The position numbers and the translations under genes are program-made. A DNA stretch of 64,000 bases from Bin25 sp965221765 (lineage in GTDB: Bacteria; Bacteroidota; Bacteroidia; Flavobacteriales; Flavobacteriaceae), in assembly GCA_965221765.1 (NCBI GenBank), contig OZ244911.1, positions 1,488,001-1,552,000 on the forward strand, in the 5' to 3' direction. Position 1 is the stretch's first letter, and every line of letters starts with the position of its first letter. Below are positions 47,521 through 56,481 of this stretch, piece after piece. The notes beneath the pieces are model-generated. The model did not search any database. It saw only the letters and a list, made by a program, of their open reading frames with translations, and was not told the origin of the DNA.

Positions 47521-48448
47521 ATGAATCAACCATTATCCCTCATCAAATTATTTGAATTATTTCCCGATGAATGAAGTGCTGGGAAGTGGTTAGAACGAGT
47601 GATTTAGGGAAAAGAACCCACCTATCCCCGATGCAATTTGCTGTGAATGTGTTTTAATTAGAAAAAGTCGAAAACCCATGCCTTATTGATGTAAAAAATG
47701 TGGGAAGTATTTTAGTGTTCGAACAAGCACCTTAATGGCCAAAACGAATTTACCCTTGCGAAAATGGGTGATCGCCATTCATTTCTTTCAAACGAAACCG
47801 AAAGGCATCTCATCCATTCAAATGATGAAAGATTTAGGGATTAGCCAAAAATCAACATGGCATTTAATCCATCGATTGCGAGAAGCCATGGATCAAGATA
47901 TTCCCATCTTTGAGGGTGAAGTCGAGTTGGATGAAACCTATAGTGGTGGGTTACGAAAAAATAGGTCATTGAAAAATCGAAGGGCAACGCAAAGCACCGC
48001 AGGGCGAGAGGGGTGGCTGGTAAATTCCCGATCATTGGTATGAAATGTCAACAAACCAAAAAAGTGGTGTCCAAAGCTATTGATCATACGGATCGTGAGA
48101 CATTGCATGAATTCATCAATGACCATACGACTGAAGGTGCCACGGTTTATACCGATAAACATCGAGGCTATCGCCAACCTAAATAGAGAACATCATTGTA
48201 TCTTGCACAGCCAACACCAATATGTTGATGGTAAGGGTGCACACCAATGGCATTGAAAGTTTTTGGTCAGGGATCAAAAGAGCCACCAAAGGCACGTATC
48301 ATTTATGAGTCAAAAGCACCTCCATCGGTATGTGAAAGAATTCACGGGTCGATTTAATTTAAGGGGATTGGATGTTTTAGACCAAATGAAATGGTTATTT
48401 CAAAATATGGTGGGGAAACAATTGATGGTTCAGGAATTGATAGCATAG
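47521..48448 (+). pseudogene. IS1595-family transposase, multiply frameshifted
   Basis: Pieces in order: 'MNQPLSLIKLFELFPDE', a damaged zinc-ribbon ('CKKCGKYFSVRTSTLM' across frames), 'AKTNLPLRKWVIAIHFFQ' and 'KGISSIQMMKDLGISQKSTW' (IS1595 HTH), 'FEGEVELDETYSGG' (first catalytic Asp), then after frame changes 'TTEGATVYTDKHRGYRQ' (second Asp) and 'HRYVKEFTGRFNLRGLDVLD'. This is the ISXO2-like DDE transposase. At least three disruptions; inactive. It ends 13 bases before the methylase gene. Confidence 0.8.
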
Positions 48449-48461
48449 AAATTAATAAATT

Positions 48462-49443
48462 ATGTCTAATCGAAATTTAAATCAAGCCCGAAAAAACAAT
48501 TACAATGAATTTTATACTCAGTTGTCCGATATTGAAAAAGAAATCAAACATTATAGACATCATTTTAAGGATAAAATAGTTTATTGTAATTGTGATAATC
48601 CCAAAGTCAGTAATTTTTGGAAATTTTTTACGGAACGATTTGAATATTTAGGGCTTAAAAAAGTCATTGCAACATGCTATAAAAATCAATTACCTATTAA
48701 GTTTTCGGAACATCAAGATGAAAAAGCATGGTATCTAACTTATGAAGGTGATAAAAATAAGAACCGAATTGTGGAACCTAATGAAATTGGGGGGGGGTAT
48801 TCTCAAAGGAGATGGAGATTTTAGAAGCAAAGAAAGTATTGAGTTTTTAAAAGAAGCCGATATTGTATGCACCAATCCACCTTTCTCTTTGTTTAATCAA
48901 TATATCAAGCAACTTATTCAGTATGAGAAAAAGTTTTTAATTATTGGGAATGCTTTTTCTATAACAAGCAAAGACAACTATTCTTTTTTTATAAAGAACA
49001 TATTATATCCTGGAGTAAATCCAAGAGGTATGAATTTTGCCCTTCGGGATGATTATTACATTAAAAATGGAAAGAAATATAAAAGCGTGAATGCAGTTTG
49101 GTTTACTAATATGGAACATTTTAAGAGAAACGAAAGGATAGAATTGATAGAAAAATATAATCCAACTAAATATCCTAAACATGTAAACTATAATGCGATT
49201 GAAGTTAGTAAAGTGATTAATATTCCAATAGATTATGGTGGGTATATGGCTGTCCCTTCAACATTTATTTACAAGTATAATCCAAGACAGTTCCAAATTA
49301 TTGATGCTAATAAAATTAAAACTAATCCCGCAGTGCCTTTTAAGCCACATGGTCTAATTAAAGATTCACATGGAATTGTAGAAGGGCGAAAAAAACCTAT
49401 AGCTCCAAGATTTGTAATTAAACATAAAAATCTTCCATTATGA
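48462..49443 (+). CDS. EcoRI-type adenine DNA methyltransferase (phase-variable, out of frame)
   Basis: EcoRI_methylase family adenine-N6 methyltransferase. N-terminal piece (48462-48824): 'NNYNEFYTQLSDIEKEIKHY', 'KIVYCNCDNPKVSNFWKFF' and 'YLGLKKVIATCYKNQLP'. Second piece (in frame from 48742): 'GDGDFRSKESIEFLKEADIV' and catalytic 'CTNPPFSLFNQYIKQL'. A G9 tract (48789-48797) splits them; G8 or G11 would give one 327-residue protein, the normal EcoRI methylase size. No other damage. Its TGA overlaps the ATG of the DUF262-HNH gene, so translation of the nuclease should depend on this reading frame. Confidence 0.88.
48789..48797 (+). repeat. Poly-G tract in the EcoRI-type methylase (G9)
   Basis: Nine G after 'EPNEI'. 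As written the product ends 'YSQRRWRF' before the catalytic motif. G8 or G11 reads 'GGGILKGDGDFRS' (or one Gly fewer or more). Confidence 0.85.
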
Positions 49444-50579
49444 AAATGACTCATATGAAAATCACGCTACGTGAACTTGTCGAGGGGTATATCGATCATG
49501 ATGAAGAATGCGGTGTTTGGGCTTTTGGAGGCCGATTGAATATTCGCCCACCTTATCAACGAGAATTTATTTACAAGGATGCTCAACGTGATGCGGTCAT
49601 TGATACTATTGTCAAAGATCGACCACTCAATGTGATGTATTGGTCAAAGAATCTTGATGGTTCTTTTGAAATGATCGATGGGCAACAACGTAGTATTTCT
49701 ATTTGCCAATACTATGAAGGTGAATTTTCATTCAAAGGAAGATATTTTGACCGATTGCAAAACAATGAACAAAAGCAGTTCTTGGATTATGATAAAATTA
49801 ATGTGTATGTCTGTGAAGGCACTGATAAAGAGAAATTAGAATGGTTTGAAACCATTAATATTGCTGGGGTAGCGTTGAAAAAACAAGAATTGCGTAATGC
49901 GGTGTATCACGGGCCTTGGGTATCAGCATCTAAAAAGTTTTTTAGTAAAACTAATGGATTCGCTCATAGGCTATTTGGTAAAGACTATATGAAGGGTCCT
50001 GCCAATCGCCAGCAATATTTTGAAGTAGCAATTCGATGGCATATTGATGCTATTGGTATCAAACAAACGATTGAAGATTATATGAATGAGCATGCCAAAG
50101 ACATCGATGCGGATGAATTAATTACTTATTTCAAACAGGTTGCTGAGTGGACTAAAAAAACATTAACTAAAAAAAGAAAAGAATTGGAAAATGTGGATTG
50201 GGGGTTTTTATACAATCGGTACCATCAAAATCCGTATGATAGCATTGATTTGGAAAATCAAATCAAAGTATTGATGAAAAATCAGAATGTTCAAAAAAAA
50301 GTAGGGATATACAGTTATATACTTTCCCATGATGAACGAGATTTAAACCTTCGAACGTTTAGTGATGAACAAAAAAGAGAGCAATATGAAAAACAAGATG
50401 GTTATTGTGCTTCTCCATATTGTCAATTCCCTAAGAAACAATTTGAATTAGAAGAAATGGATGGCGATCATATCAAAGAATGGAATCAAGGAGGGTTAAC
50501 TACAGATGATAATCTCCGAATGGTGTATCGAAAGTGTAATTCATCAAGGAAACGGTGCGTTTATCAAGAATCTAAATAA
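49440..50579 (+). CDS. DUF262 and HNH-nuclease protein
   Basis: 379 residues. The N-terminal half is a DUF262/GmrS-like ParB-fold domain: 'RPPYQREFIYKDAQRDAVID' and 'FEMIDGQQRSISICQYY', the DGQQR motif that binds or hydrolyses nucleotides in this family. A helical middle region follows. The C-terminus is an HNH nuclease: 'GYCASPYCQF' (CxxxxC), 'MDGDHIKEWNQGGLTTDDN' and 'YRKCNSSRK'. GmrSD, SspE and BrxU use DUF262 with a DUF1524 HNH in defence; here HNH is of the McrA-like type. It overlaps the upstream methylase by ATGA, which suggests an R-M-like pair. Confidence 0.88.
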   Translation: MKMTHMKITLRELVEGYIDHDEECGVWAFGGRLNIRPPYQREFIYKDAQRDAVIDTIVKDRPLNVMYWSKNLDGSFEMIDGQQRSISICQYYEGEFSFKGRYFDRLQNNEQKQFLDYDKINVYVCEGTDKEKLEWFETINIAGVALKKQELRNAVYHGPWVSASKKFFSKTNGFAHRLFGKDYMKGPANRQQYFEVAIRWHIDAIGIKQTIEDYMNEHAKDIDADELITYFKQVAEWTKKTLTKKRKELENVDWGFLYNRYHQNPYDSIDLENQIKVLMKNQNVQKKVGIYSYILSHDERDLNLRTFSDEQKREQYEKQDGYCASPYCQFPKKQFELEEMDGDHIKEWNQGGLTTDDNLRMVYRKCNSSRKRCVYQESK

Positions 50580-50667
50580 TCTTCACTCTAATAGAAACTT
50601 AGAAATTCGCACATAAAGAATAAAACAATAGATGAAAAAACTGTAAATCATTCACTTTTAATAAAAC

Positions 50668-50813
50668 TTTCTAACTTCGTAGTTCAATCCAAGAGCCATG
50701 AAGCGATCGCTTCGACGGAAGCCCATCAAGATCAAAAAACCCAAATGGCCACCCAATGATATTCCTAAAGAAGTTCATTTAGAAGTGGAAAAGTTTGCAA
50801 AAGCATTGAAGCT
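50668..50813 (+). repeat. 146-bp direct repeat, copy 1
   Basis: Near-identical to 54391-54536. It contains an ATG at 50698 starting MKRSLRRKPIKIKKPKWPPN, cut off after about 38 codons by the inverted Panacea fragment. Confidence 0.85.
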
Positions 50814-51151
50814 AACAATGTGTTTTCTTTTTTTGGCTTTTGGTTGGTTTCGTCGACCAATAGCCATTTTATTTTAAACTCTTTTTTTATCGATGAATTA
50901 GGAATTATTCCATTTTTATTTTTACCATGATAACCTCTGTTCCAAGCACTTCCTTTTTCATGGGTCAAATCAATAAGCTCATATGGGTTATATGATCGGT
51001 AATAATCAAAAACCCTTGACATTAAATTTTTAGATTCGTCATCAATAATACATGGTTGATCACATTTATTTTCAATCAAGTGGTATCTGTCTTGATCTCT
51101 AAACAGATCAACCATGGATGGGATCATAGGACCAAACCGCCAAGCTCTAAA
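50765..51151 (-). pseudogene. Panacea (DUF4065, SocA-like) antitoxin-type protein, N-terminus missing
   Basis: The minus strand reads 'FRAWRFGPMIPSMVDLFRDQ', then 'LMSRVFDYYRSYNPYELIDL' and 'THEKGSAWNRGYHGKN', the C-terminal half of the Panacea/DUF4065 fold (AWxxGP, then YELxxLTHxEGxxW). The N-terminal half is missing: at about 51152 the sequence switches to the opposite-strand DUF262-HNH relic. Panacea proteins act as antitoxins to many toxins. Here it is a truncated relic. Confidence 0.6.
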
Positions 51152-51789
51152 GGAATCAAGAAATTAGGAATGCAATTTATTCTGGGTCTTGGGTGAATGA
51201 CGCTAAACGATACTTTACAGCGACTACTAATAATTATGATGATTATTGTAAAAAATTAATGCCTTCAAAAGAACGTAATCGACAAAAAAATTGGAAATCA
51301 TCATCGGATGGTATGTTAATAGCCAACAAGATAAAGTGATTTGTGATTATATGGGGCAAGTGGCACATCAAAAGAGTGCTAAAGACTTATGGCGTTTTTA
51401 TGAGGATTTAGTGGATTGGGTAGAAGAACGATTTGGAGAAACTACTACTTATGACCAATCCATTAGAACAAAACAAAATTGGGGTCGATTGTATCATCTA
51501 TACAAGGACGAAATAATTGATTTTAACGACTCTAAACAAAGATTGAATTAATTCAAAGCTATCAGGAACAAACTGATCCTGTTGAATATTCTGAATACCC
51601 TTTTGTGCAACGCATAAATGATTTATATGAATATATTTTAGTGGGTGAAGAGTCTAATAGGGAAAATCGGAAACTCATCAATAATCGAAAGTTTTCCAAT
51701 GATTATATTAAGGAGACCTTTGCCCTAAAATTTCGGTTTTTTGCTAAGATAAAGGGTTTGGGTCGAAATCTCTTTTTTTTATTTGACCA

Positions 51790-52872
51790 TTGGTTTTTAT
51801 CATTTTTTTTTGGTCTATGGTACGCGTGATGAATCACTTCAAATCGTATGAATCCAACCCCATGCGTTTTTTGAATCTCCATCAAGGGCGGAGTCGCACA
51901 ACGACCCCACCGTTGTTCAATCAAGTCCATGACCTGATCGATTGGGAGCCCCTGGAGGCTTTATGGGTTGAAAACGATACATTGGGCAAAAAACAACGAG
52001 GCCAAAAGGCTGATCATCCGATGATTTTGTTGAATAGGCCACTCCTCTCTGTCGGGTTCCACCTCTGGGATGTTCGAACCCAAGAGTTCATTAAAGACCG
52101 CATCCGTTTCACGGCTTTTTGTGGTTTAGATAGGGAAGATGCCGTCCCCGATTACAGCAGGCGGTCTGGCTTTCGTTCGGCGTTGACGGCCAAAAAGCGC
52201 TATCAAAAGATCATGGAGCAAGTCCATGGACAACTCACCCAAAAGGCCGTGATCATTCAAGGCAGGGCGGTGGTGGATGCCTGCATCACCACCGGTCCCT
52301 TCACCCCCCCCCCCAAAAAAAGTCAACCCAAAAAAATGGCTCAAGACCCAAAAGAAGACCAGCGTGAAGAGTCAGAACTTCAAGCTGAACAGAGTTATGA
52401 TGAAGAAAAATAGGAAGACCGTCCCAACGCCGACCATGAAGCCCGTTGGTTTAAAAAAAGAAAAAAGACGTACGATGGGTATAAACGGCCCATGGCCACG
52501 ACCGAAAAAGGCTTGATTTTAGGGGTGCATACGGTGGCTGCCAATGAACAGGACCGTCAAGGTCTCCAGCCTTTGATGGAAGGCCTTTGGGTCGAAGAAC
52601 GACAACGAGTCTTGGCCGATAAAGGGGACCCATCAAAAGAAAATGCCCAGCTCTTAGAGGCCATGGGGAGTGCATCCTTAGTGATGGAAAAGGGCTATGG
52701 TCACAAGCCCTTGACCGAGCCACAGAAAGAACGAAACAACCCCATCAGTAAAGAACCTTGGGTGGTGGAACAGACCGTTGGTGGTTTGGCTCGCTGGTTC
52801 TAGGGTCAAGTGACCCGACTCAAGGGACTGGAAAAAGTCCATCATCAACCTATTTTGGAGTCGATGGCCTAG
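51790..52872 (+). pseudogene. IS5-family transposase with in-frame stops
   Basis: One frame spans the element: 'MRFLNLHQGRSRTTTPPLF', DUF772-type 'IRFTAFCGLDREDAVPDYS', 'AVIIQGRAVVDACITTGPF' (first catalytic Asp), 'MATTEKGLILGVHTVAANEQ' (second Asp region), and 'RQRVLADKGDPSKENAQLL'. TAG stops at 52411-52413, 52801-52803 and 52870-52872 break it. The frame is kept through an 11-C tract. Element ends are still well preserved, so inactivation is recent; it could be moved by an intact relative elsewhere. Confidence 0.8.
52304..52314 (+). repeat. Poly-C tract (C11) in the IS5 transposase
   Basis: Eleven C followed by seven A, encoding Thr-Pro-Pro-Pro-Lys-Lys. In frame as read. Confidence 0.8.
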
Positions 52873-53393
52873 CATTGAAAGAGATCACCGAGTATGATGG
52901 CTCTCATGCCAACTTAAAAAGGGAGATGATCGAAAAAGAAGTTCTCAAAGCCGTATTCGGCTCAACCATGAGGGGAAAAAGGAGCCAAAGAGGCCAAAAT
53001 CAGAAAAATAGCGTGATTTTTTGGAAGAAAATCACATCGAATGAGAGACTCAATGGCTGAAAAGAAAAAATAATTTCCCCATCACACCCCATTTTTTTTG
53101 ATTTTGCATTATTCAAAGGTCTCTTAAGAAAAAATATCAAGAGCAAAGAGTATTATATGCTAATACTAAAAACAAAATTTGTGATGTTCCTAACTGCTCT
53201 CTGAAACTTAAAGATGCACCAAGCGATCATATTCATGCTTACGCCAAAGGGGGCATAACAATTTATTCTAATCTTCAGATTTTATGTGGACAATGTAACC
53301 GTGAAAAATCGAATAAATAAAAAAATCTTAATCAAGAAAAAATGATACACAAAAACATATTAATGATTTACTTTGGGTTCTAATTCCCAAAAA

Positions 53394-54188
53394 ATGAATT
53401 TGAAATTTGAAAATTTAGTTAAAAAATACCAAAAAGTGAGCAGAGGATTGGTTCATCATGAACGATATAATCTGTATGCCATATCTTGTCATAGCACAGG
53501 CATTGAAGGATCCAAGCTAAGTCGAGAAGAAGTCAATTTCTTACTGGATAATAGGTCGACACCAACAGGAAAAAAGATTGAAGATATTTTGATGGTAGAA
53601 GACCATCACGAAGCCTTAAAAGACATGTTGGAAATGGCCCATCAAAAAAACCTAATTGAATTAAGTGTTGCTGATTTGCGAAGACTTTCACCAAAAATCT
53701 TACTAAGAACAATGGGCTCCGAATTTGCAAAGCATTGGGATTTTGATGTTTTGAATGGTGTATTCCGAAAGGTTTCGTTACAAGCAGGAAATCGTGTCTT
53801 CATGGCACCAGAAAAAGTGCCTGGTGCCGTTGATGCGTTTCTTTTGAATTTCAACAGAGATTTTAAAAAACAAAAGACCATCACGGAGATTTATCAATTT
53901 TCATTTAAATCGCACTTTCTTTTAGTGGATATACATCCCTTTCGAGATGGGAATGGTCGCTTAAGTCGATTAATCATGAATTATGTTCAAAGGTGTCATG
54001 ATTTACCGATGTCGATTGTCCATACTGATCATAAATACAAGTATTTCCAAACTCTTGAAGAAGTGAGAGAGACAAACCGTTTCGATTGTTTATATGAATT
54101 TATGTTTCAAGAAGCAACTCTATTTTTTGAAAAAGAACTTGATTTGATTCGAGAAAAAGGAGGACATTATTTATTTAAAAAACTATAG
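53394..54188 (+). CDS. Fic-family protein
   Basis: 264 residues. The ATG at 53394 (MNLKFENLVKKYQKVSRG) is preferred over the TTG at 53373 because the broken copy at 6067 starts at the same place. An N-terminal helix has 'ISCHSTGIEGSKLSREEV', resembling the class II inhibitory motif region [S/T]xxxE[G/N] ('STGIEGSKLS'). The Fic core is 'FLLVDIHPFRDGNGRLSRLI', a full HPFx[D/E]GNGR, so catalytic His and phosphate-binding residues are intact. By family it would modify a protein, usually by AMPylation, with self-inhibition by the N-terminal Glu. The neighbouring genes are defence relics. Confidence 0.88.
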   Translation: MNLKFENLVKKYQKVSRGLVHHERYNLYAISCHSTGIEGSKLSREEVNFLLDNRSTPTGKKIEDILMVEDHHEALKDMLEMAHQKNLIELSVADLRRLSPKILLRTMGSEFAKHWDFDVLNGVFRKVSLQAGNRVFMAPEKVPGAVDAFLLNFNRDFKKQKTITEIYQFSFKSHFLLVDIHPFRDGNGRLSRLIMNYVQRCHDLPMSIVHTDHKYKYFQTLEEVRETNRFDCLYEFMFQEATLFFEKELDLIREKGGHYLFKKL

Positions 54189-54390
54189 TGAATCAAAAAA
54201 CACTCAAAAGAACCAATCTCCTAAAAATACTTGGACCTGGTAGATGGTCACACTAATATGAGGCATGTCTTATGAAATTGATGGAATGTTTTCGATGAAT
54301 CAACAAGAACTCTATCGTCTTACATTCTATTTCAAATTAGCTTTTGCCACTTTGGGTTCTAATCCCCATTCAAAATTATATAATCAGTCT

Positions 54391-54536
54391 TTTCTAACTT
54401 CGTAGTTCAATCCAAGAGCCATGAAGCGATCGCTTCGACGGAAGCCCATCAAAATCAAAAAACCCAAATGGCCACCCAATGATATTCCTAAAGAAGTTGA
54501 TTTGGAAGTGGAAAAGTTTGCGAAAGCATTGAAACT
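54391..54536 (+). repeat. 146-bp direct repeat, copy 2
   Basis: Same sequence as 50668-50813 with about six differences. The two copies bracket the Panacea relic, the IS-split gene and the Fic gene. Confidence 0.85.
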
Positions 54537-54594
54537 CCCAAGTTTTTCTAAAAAAGAATCATTGGGAAATCACCAAAGAGGAAGAACGATTTGA
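54421..54594 (+). CDS. Short basic protein or truncated gene start in the repeat
   Basis: 57 codons from ATG: 'MKRSLRRKPIKIKKPKWPPN', 'DIPKEVDLEVEKFAKALKLP', then a Ser/Lys-rich end. A one-base shift near 54555 would instead continue as 'HWEITKEEERFD', with protein-like composition, so it may be a frameshifted longer gene. Not recognised. The start region is the shared repeat. Confidence 0.3.
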   Translation: MKRSLRRKPIKIKKPKWPPNDIPKEVDLEVEKFAKALKLPSFSKKESLGNHQRGRTI

Positions 54595-54751
54595 TCATTG
54601 ATTTCATTAGCGTTCATCTTTATCGAAAAAGTGATTCCATGTAATTAAGTACATAATTCCTTTTTGGAAAGCTTATCCAAACTAATTTAGTGGTTATTAA
54701 GGGATGGTTATTTTGGTCTGAAAATTATCCAACAGCAATAATTTAAGAATA

Positions 54752-56245
54752 TTATTCGGGTCGCATTTGAGGAAAAAAGAGAACTTCTTGAATTGAAGTT
54801 TTATTGGTCAATAGCATTACCAAGCGGTCAATACCAATACCAATACCAGATGTAGGGGGCATTCCATGTTCTAAAGCTCGTAAAAAATCGCGATCTAGTA
54901 GCATCGCTTCATCATCTCCTTTATCACTTAATGCGACTTGAGATTTAAATCGATGGTATTGATCAATCGGATTATTTAATTCAGAATAGGCATTGGCAAT
55001 TTCATTTCCGACAACATATAGCTCAAAGCGTTCAGTCAAATTGGGATGATCCCGATGTTCTTTGGTTAGAGGACTCATTGATTTTGGATGATTGATAATG
55101 AATGTTGGAGACTGAAATTCTTTTTCACAGTAATTCGAAAATATAGCATCGATTAGTTTGGCTGAACCCACATGTTTATCAACATCGACATTTAAATTTT
55201 TAGCGGTTTTAATAAGTTCTCGTTCATCCATGTTAGATAGATCAATACCGGTTTTTTGAGCTATGGAATCAAACAGTGATATTCGTGGATAAGGGGCTTT
55301 AAAATCGATTTCTTGATGCCCGATGGATACTTTGGTTGAACCAAATAAACTAAGCGTAAGATGTTCCATTAATTGTTCTGTTGTTTGCATCATCCAGAAA
55401 TAATCTTTATATGCAACATATAATTCAAGAACAGTAAATTCAGGATTATGGAGTCGATCCATGCCTTCATTTCTAAAATCTTTGGCAAATTCATAGACGC
55501 CTTCAAATCCTCCCACAATCAATCGTTTGAGATATAATTCATTGGCAATCCGTAAATACATGGGAATATCAAGGGCGTTGTGATGCGTTATAAAAGGTTT
55601 GGCGTTGGCCCCTCCAGGAATAGGTTGTAAAATAGGCGTTTCAACCTCATAATATCCTTTATCATTCAAAAACTCACGAATGAGATTAATGATTTTGGCT
55701 CTAGTTTTAAAAATTTGTTTGACTTCTGGATTGACAATTAAATCAACATATCTTTGTCGATAACGGAGTTCAAGATCTTCAAAAGCATCATAGATTTTAC
55801 CATCCGTATCAGTTTTTGGCAGCGGTAAGGGTCTTAATGATTTTGATAAAAGAGTAAAGGATTTAACAAAAACTGTTTTTACTCCGACTTTAGTAGTGAA
55901 TAAATAACCTCTAATGCCGATGATATCTCCGATATCCAACAATCGTTTATAAACGATATTGTAAAAGGTTTTGTCTTCACTTGGACAAATTTCATCTCGA
56001 TTAAAATAGACTTGTATTTTAGCTGTTGAATCCATTAATTCGGCAAAACTCGCTTTTCCCTGAATTCTTCTAGACATTAATCGTCCAGCCATGACAACGG
56101 GTTTGTTGGCACTGTAGTGAGATTCAATTTGGTTTCCCCAAAAATTTACTGGAAAAGTGGCAGCTGGGTATGGACAAATACCGAGTTTTTGAATTTCCTC
56201 GAGTTTCCTTCTTCTAATATTTTCTTGCTCTGAGCGGTGAACCAT
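54752..56245 (-). CDS. lysS: Lysine-tRNA ligase (class II)
   Basis: 497 residues. N-terminal OB-fold anticodon domain ('VVMAGRLMSRRIQGKASFAE', 'GDIIGIRGYLFTTKVG'), then class II core: 'YRQRYVDLIVNPEVKQIFKT', motif 1 'YYEVETPILQPIPGGANAKP', motif 2 'FRNEGMDRLHNPEFTVLELY', motif 3 'GIGIGIDRLVMLL'. Ends with 'EVLFFPQMRPE', the classic LysS tail. Complete. A -7-like element lies at 56262-56269. Confidence 0.97.
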   Translation of the reverse strand: MVHRSEQENIRRRKLEEIQKLGICPYPAATFPVNFWGNQIESHYSANKPVVMAGRLMSRRIQGKASFAELMDSTAKIQVYFNRDEICPSEDKTFYNIVYKRLLDIGDIIGIRGYLFTTKVGVKTVFVKSFTLLSKSLRPLPLPKTDTDGKIYDAFEDLELRYRQRYVDLIVNPEVKQIFKTRAKIINLIREFLNDKGYYEVETPILQPIPGGANAKPFITHHNALDIPMYLRIANELYLKRLIVGGFEGVYEFAKDFRNEGMDRLHNPEFTVLELYVAYKDYFWMMQTTEQLMEHLTLSLFGSTKVSIGHQEIDFKAPYPRISLFDSIAQKTGIDLSNMDERELIKTAKNLNVDVDKHVGSAKLIDAIFSNYCEKEFQSPTFIINHPKSMSPLTKEHRDHPNLTERFELYVVGNEIANAYSELNNPIDQYHRFKSQVALSDKGDDEAMLLDRDFLRALEHGMPPTSGIGIGIDRLVMLLTNKTSIQEVLFFPQMRPE

Positions 56246-56261
56246 ACAATCAAAATATGCG

Positions 56262-56269
56262 CAAAATTA
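56262..56269 (-). promoter_or_regulatory. -7 element for lysS
   Basis: Minus-strand TAATTTTG, 16 bases before the ATG. No clear -33 TTG. Confidence 0.35.
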
Positions 56270-56481
56270 GATGTTCAGTTTAATTTATTAAAACACTGTA
56301 TGATGCAGCAACTCTAGTGTTGATTCTATCCATTTGAATTTCAGATTTAATAGGCATAAAATTTAAATTTTTAGTAGTTATATCCATCATCTCATTATCA
56401 AAAATCCATATTGTCGGATAAAGGATACTAAGTTTAATCAATATCAGATTCGTATAATTTTACATCTCGATAAAATTTGGG

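Larger units (their letters stand above)
51713..53124 (+). mobile_element. IS5-type insertion sequence (1412 bp) with 5-bp target repeats
   Basis: Both ends carry GAGACCTTTG as inverted repeats (start 51713; reverse complement to 53124), and TTAAG is repeated outside at 51708-51712 and 53125-53129. Removing the element plus one TTAAG restores the host reading frame exactly. It is distinctly more GC-rich than the surroundings. Confidence 0.85.
51152..53320 (+). pseudogene. Second DUF262-HNH gene: N-terminus lost, split by an IS
   Basis: Paralogue of 49440-50579. The first visible part, 'IRNAIYSGSWVNDAKRYF', matches 'LRNAVYHGPWVSASKKFF'. A frameshift near 51290 leads into 'WYVNSQQDKVICDYMGQVA' and 'KQNWGRLYHLYKDEIIDFND', and another near 51545 into 'FVQRINDLYEYILVGEESN'. 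At 51712 an insertion element enters after 'NDYIK'. Beyond it (53130) the gene resumes in the correct frame: 'KKYQEQRVLYANTKNKICDV', 'PSDHIHAYAKGGITIYSN' and 'CGQCNREKSNK', a full HNH motif. The DUF262 domain is missing. Confidence 0.8.
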
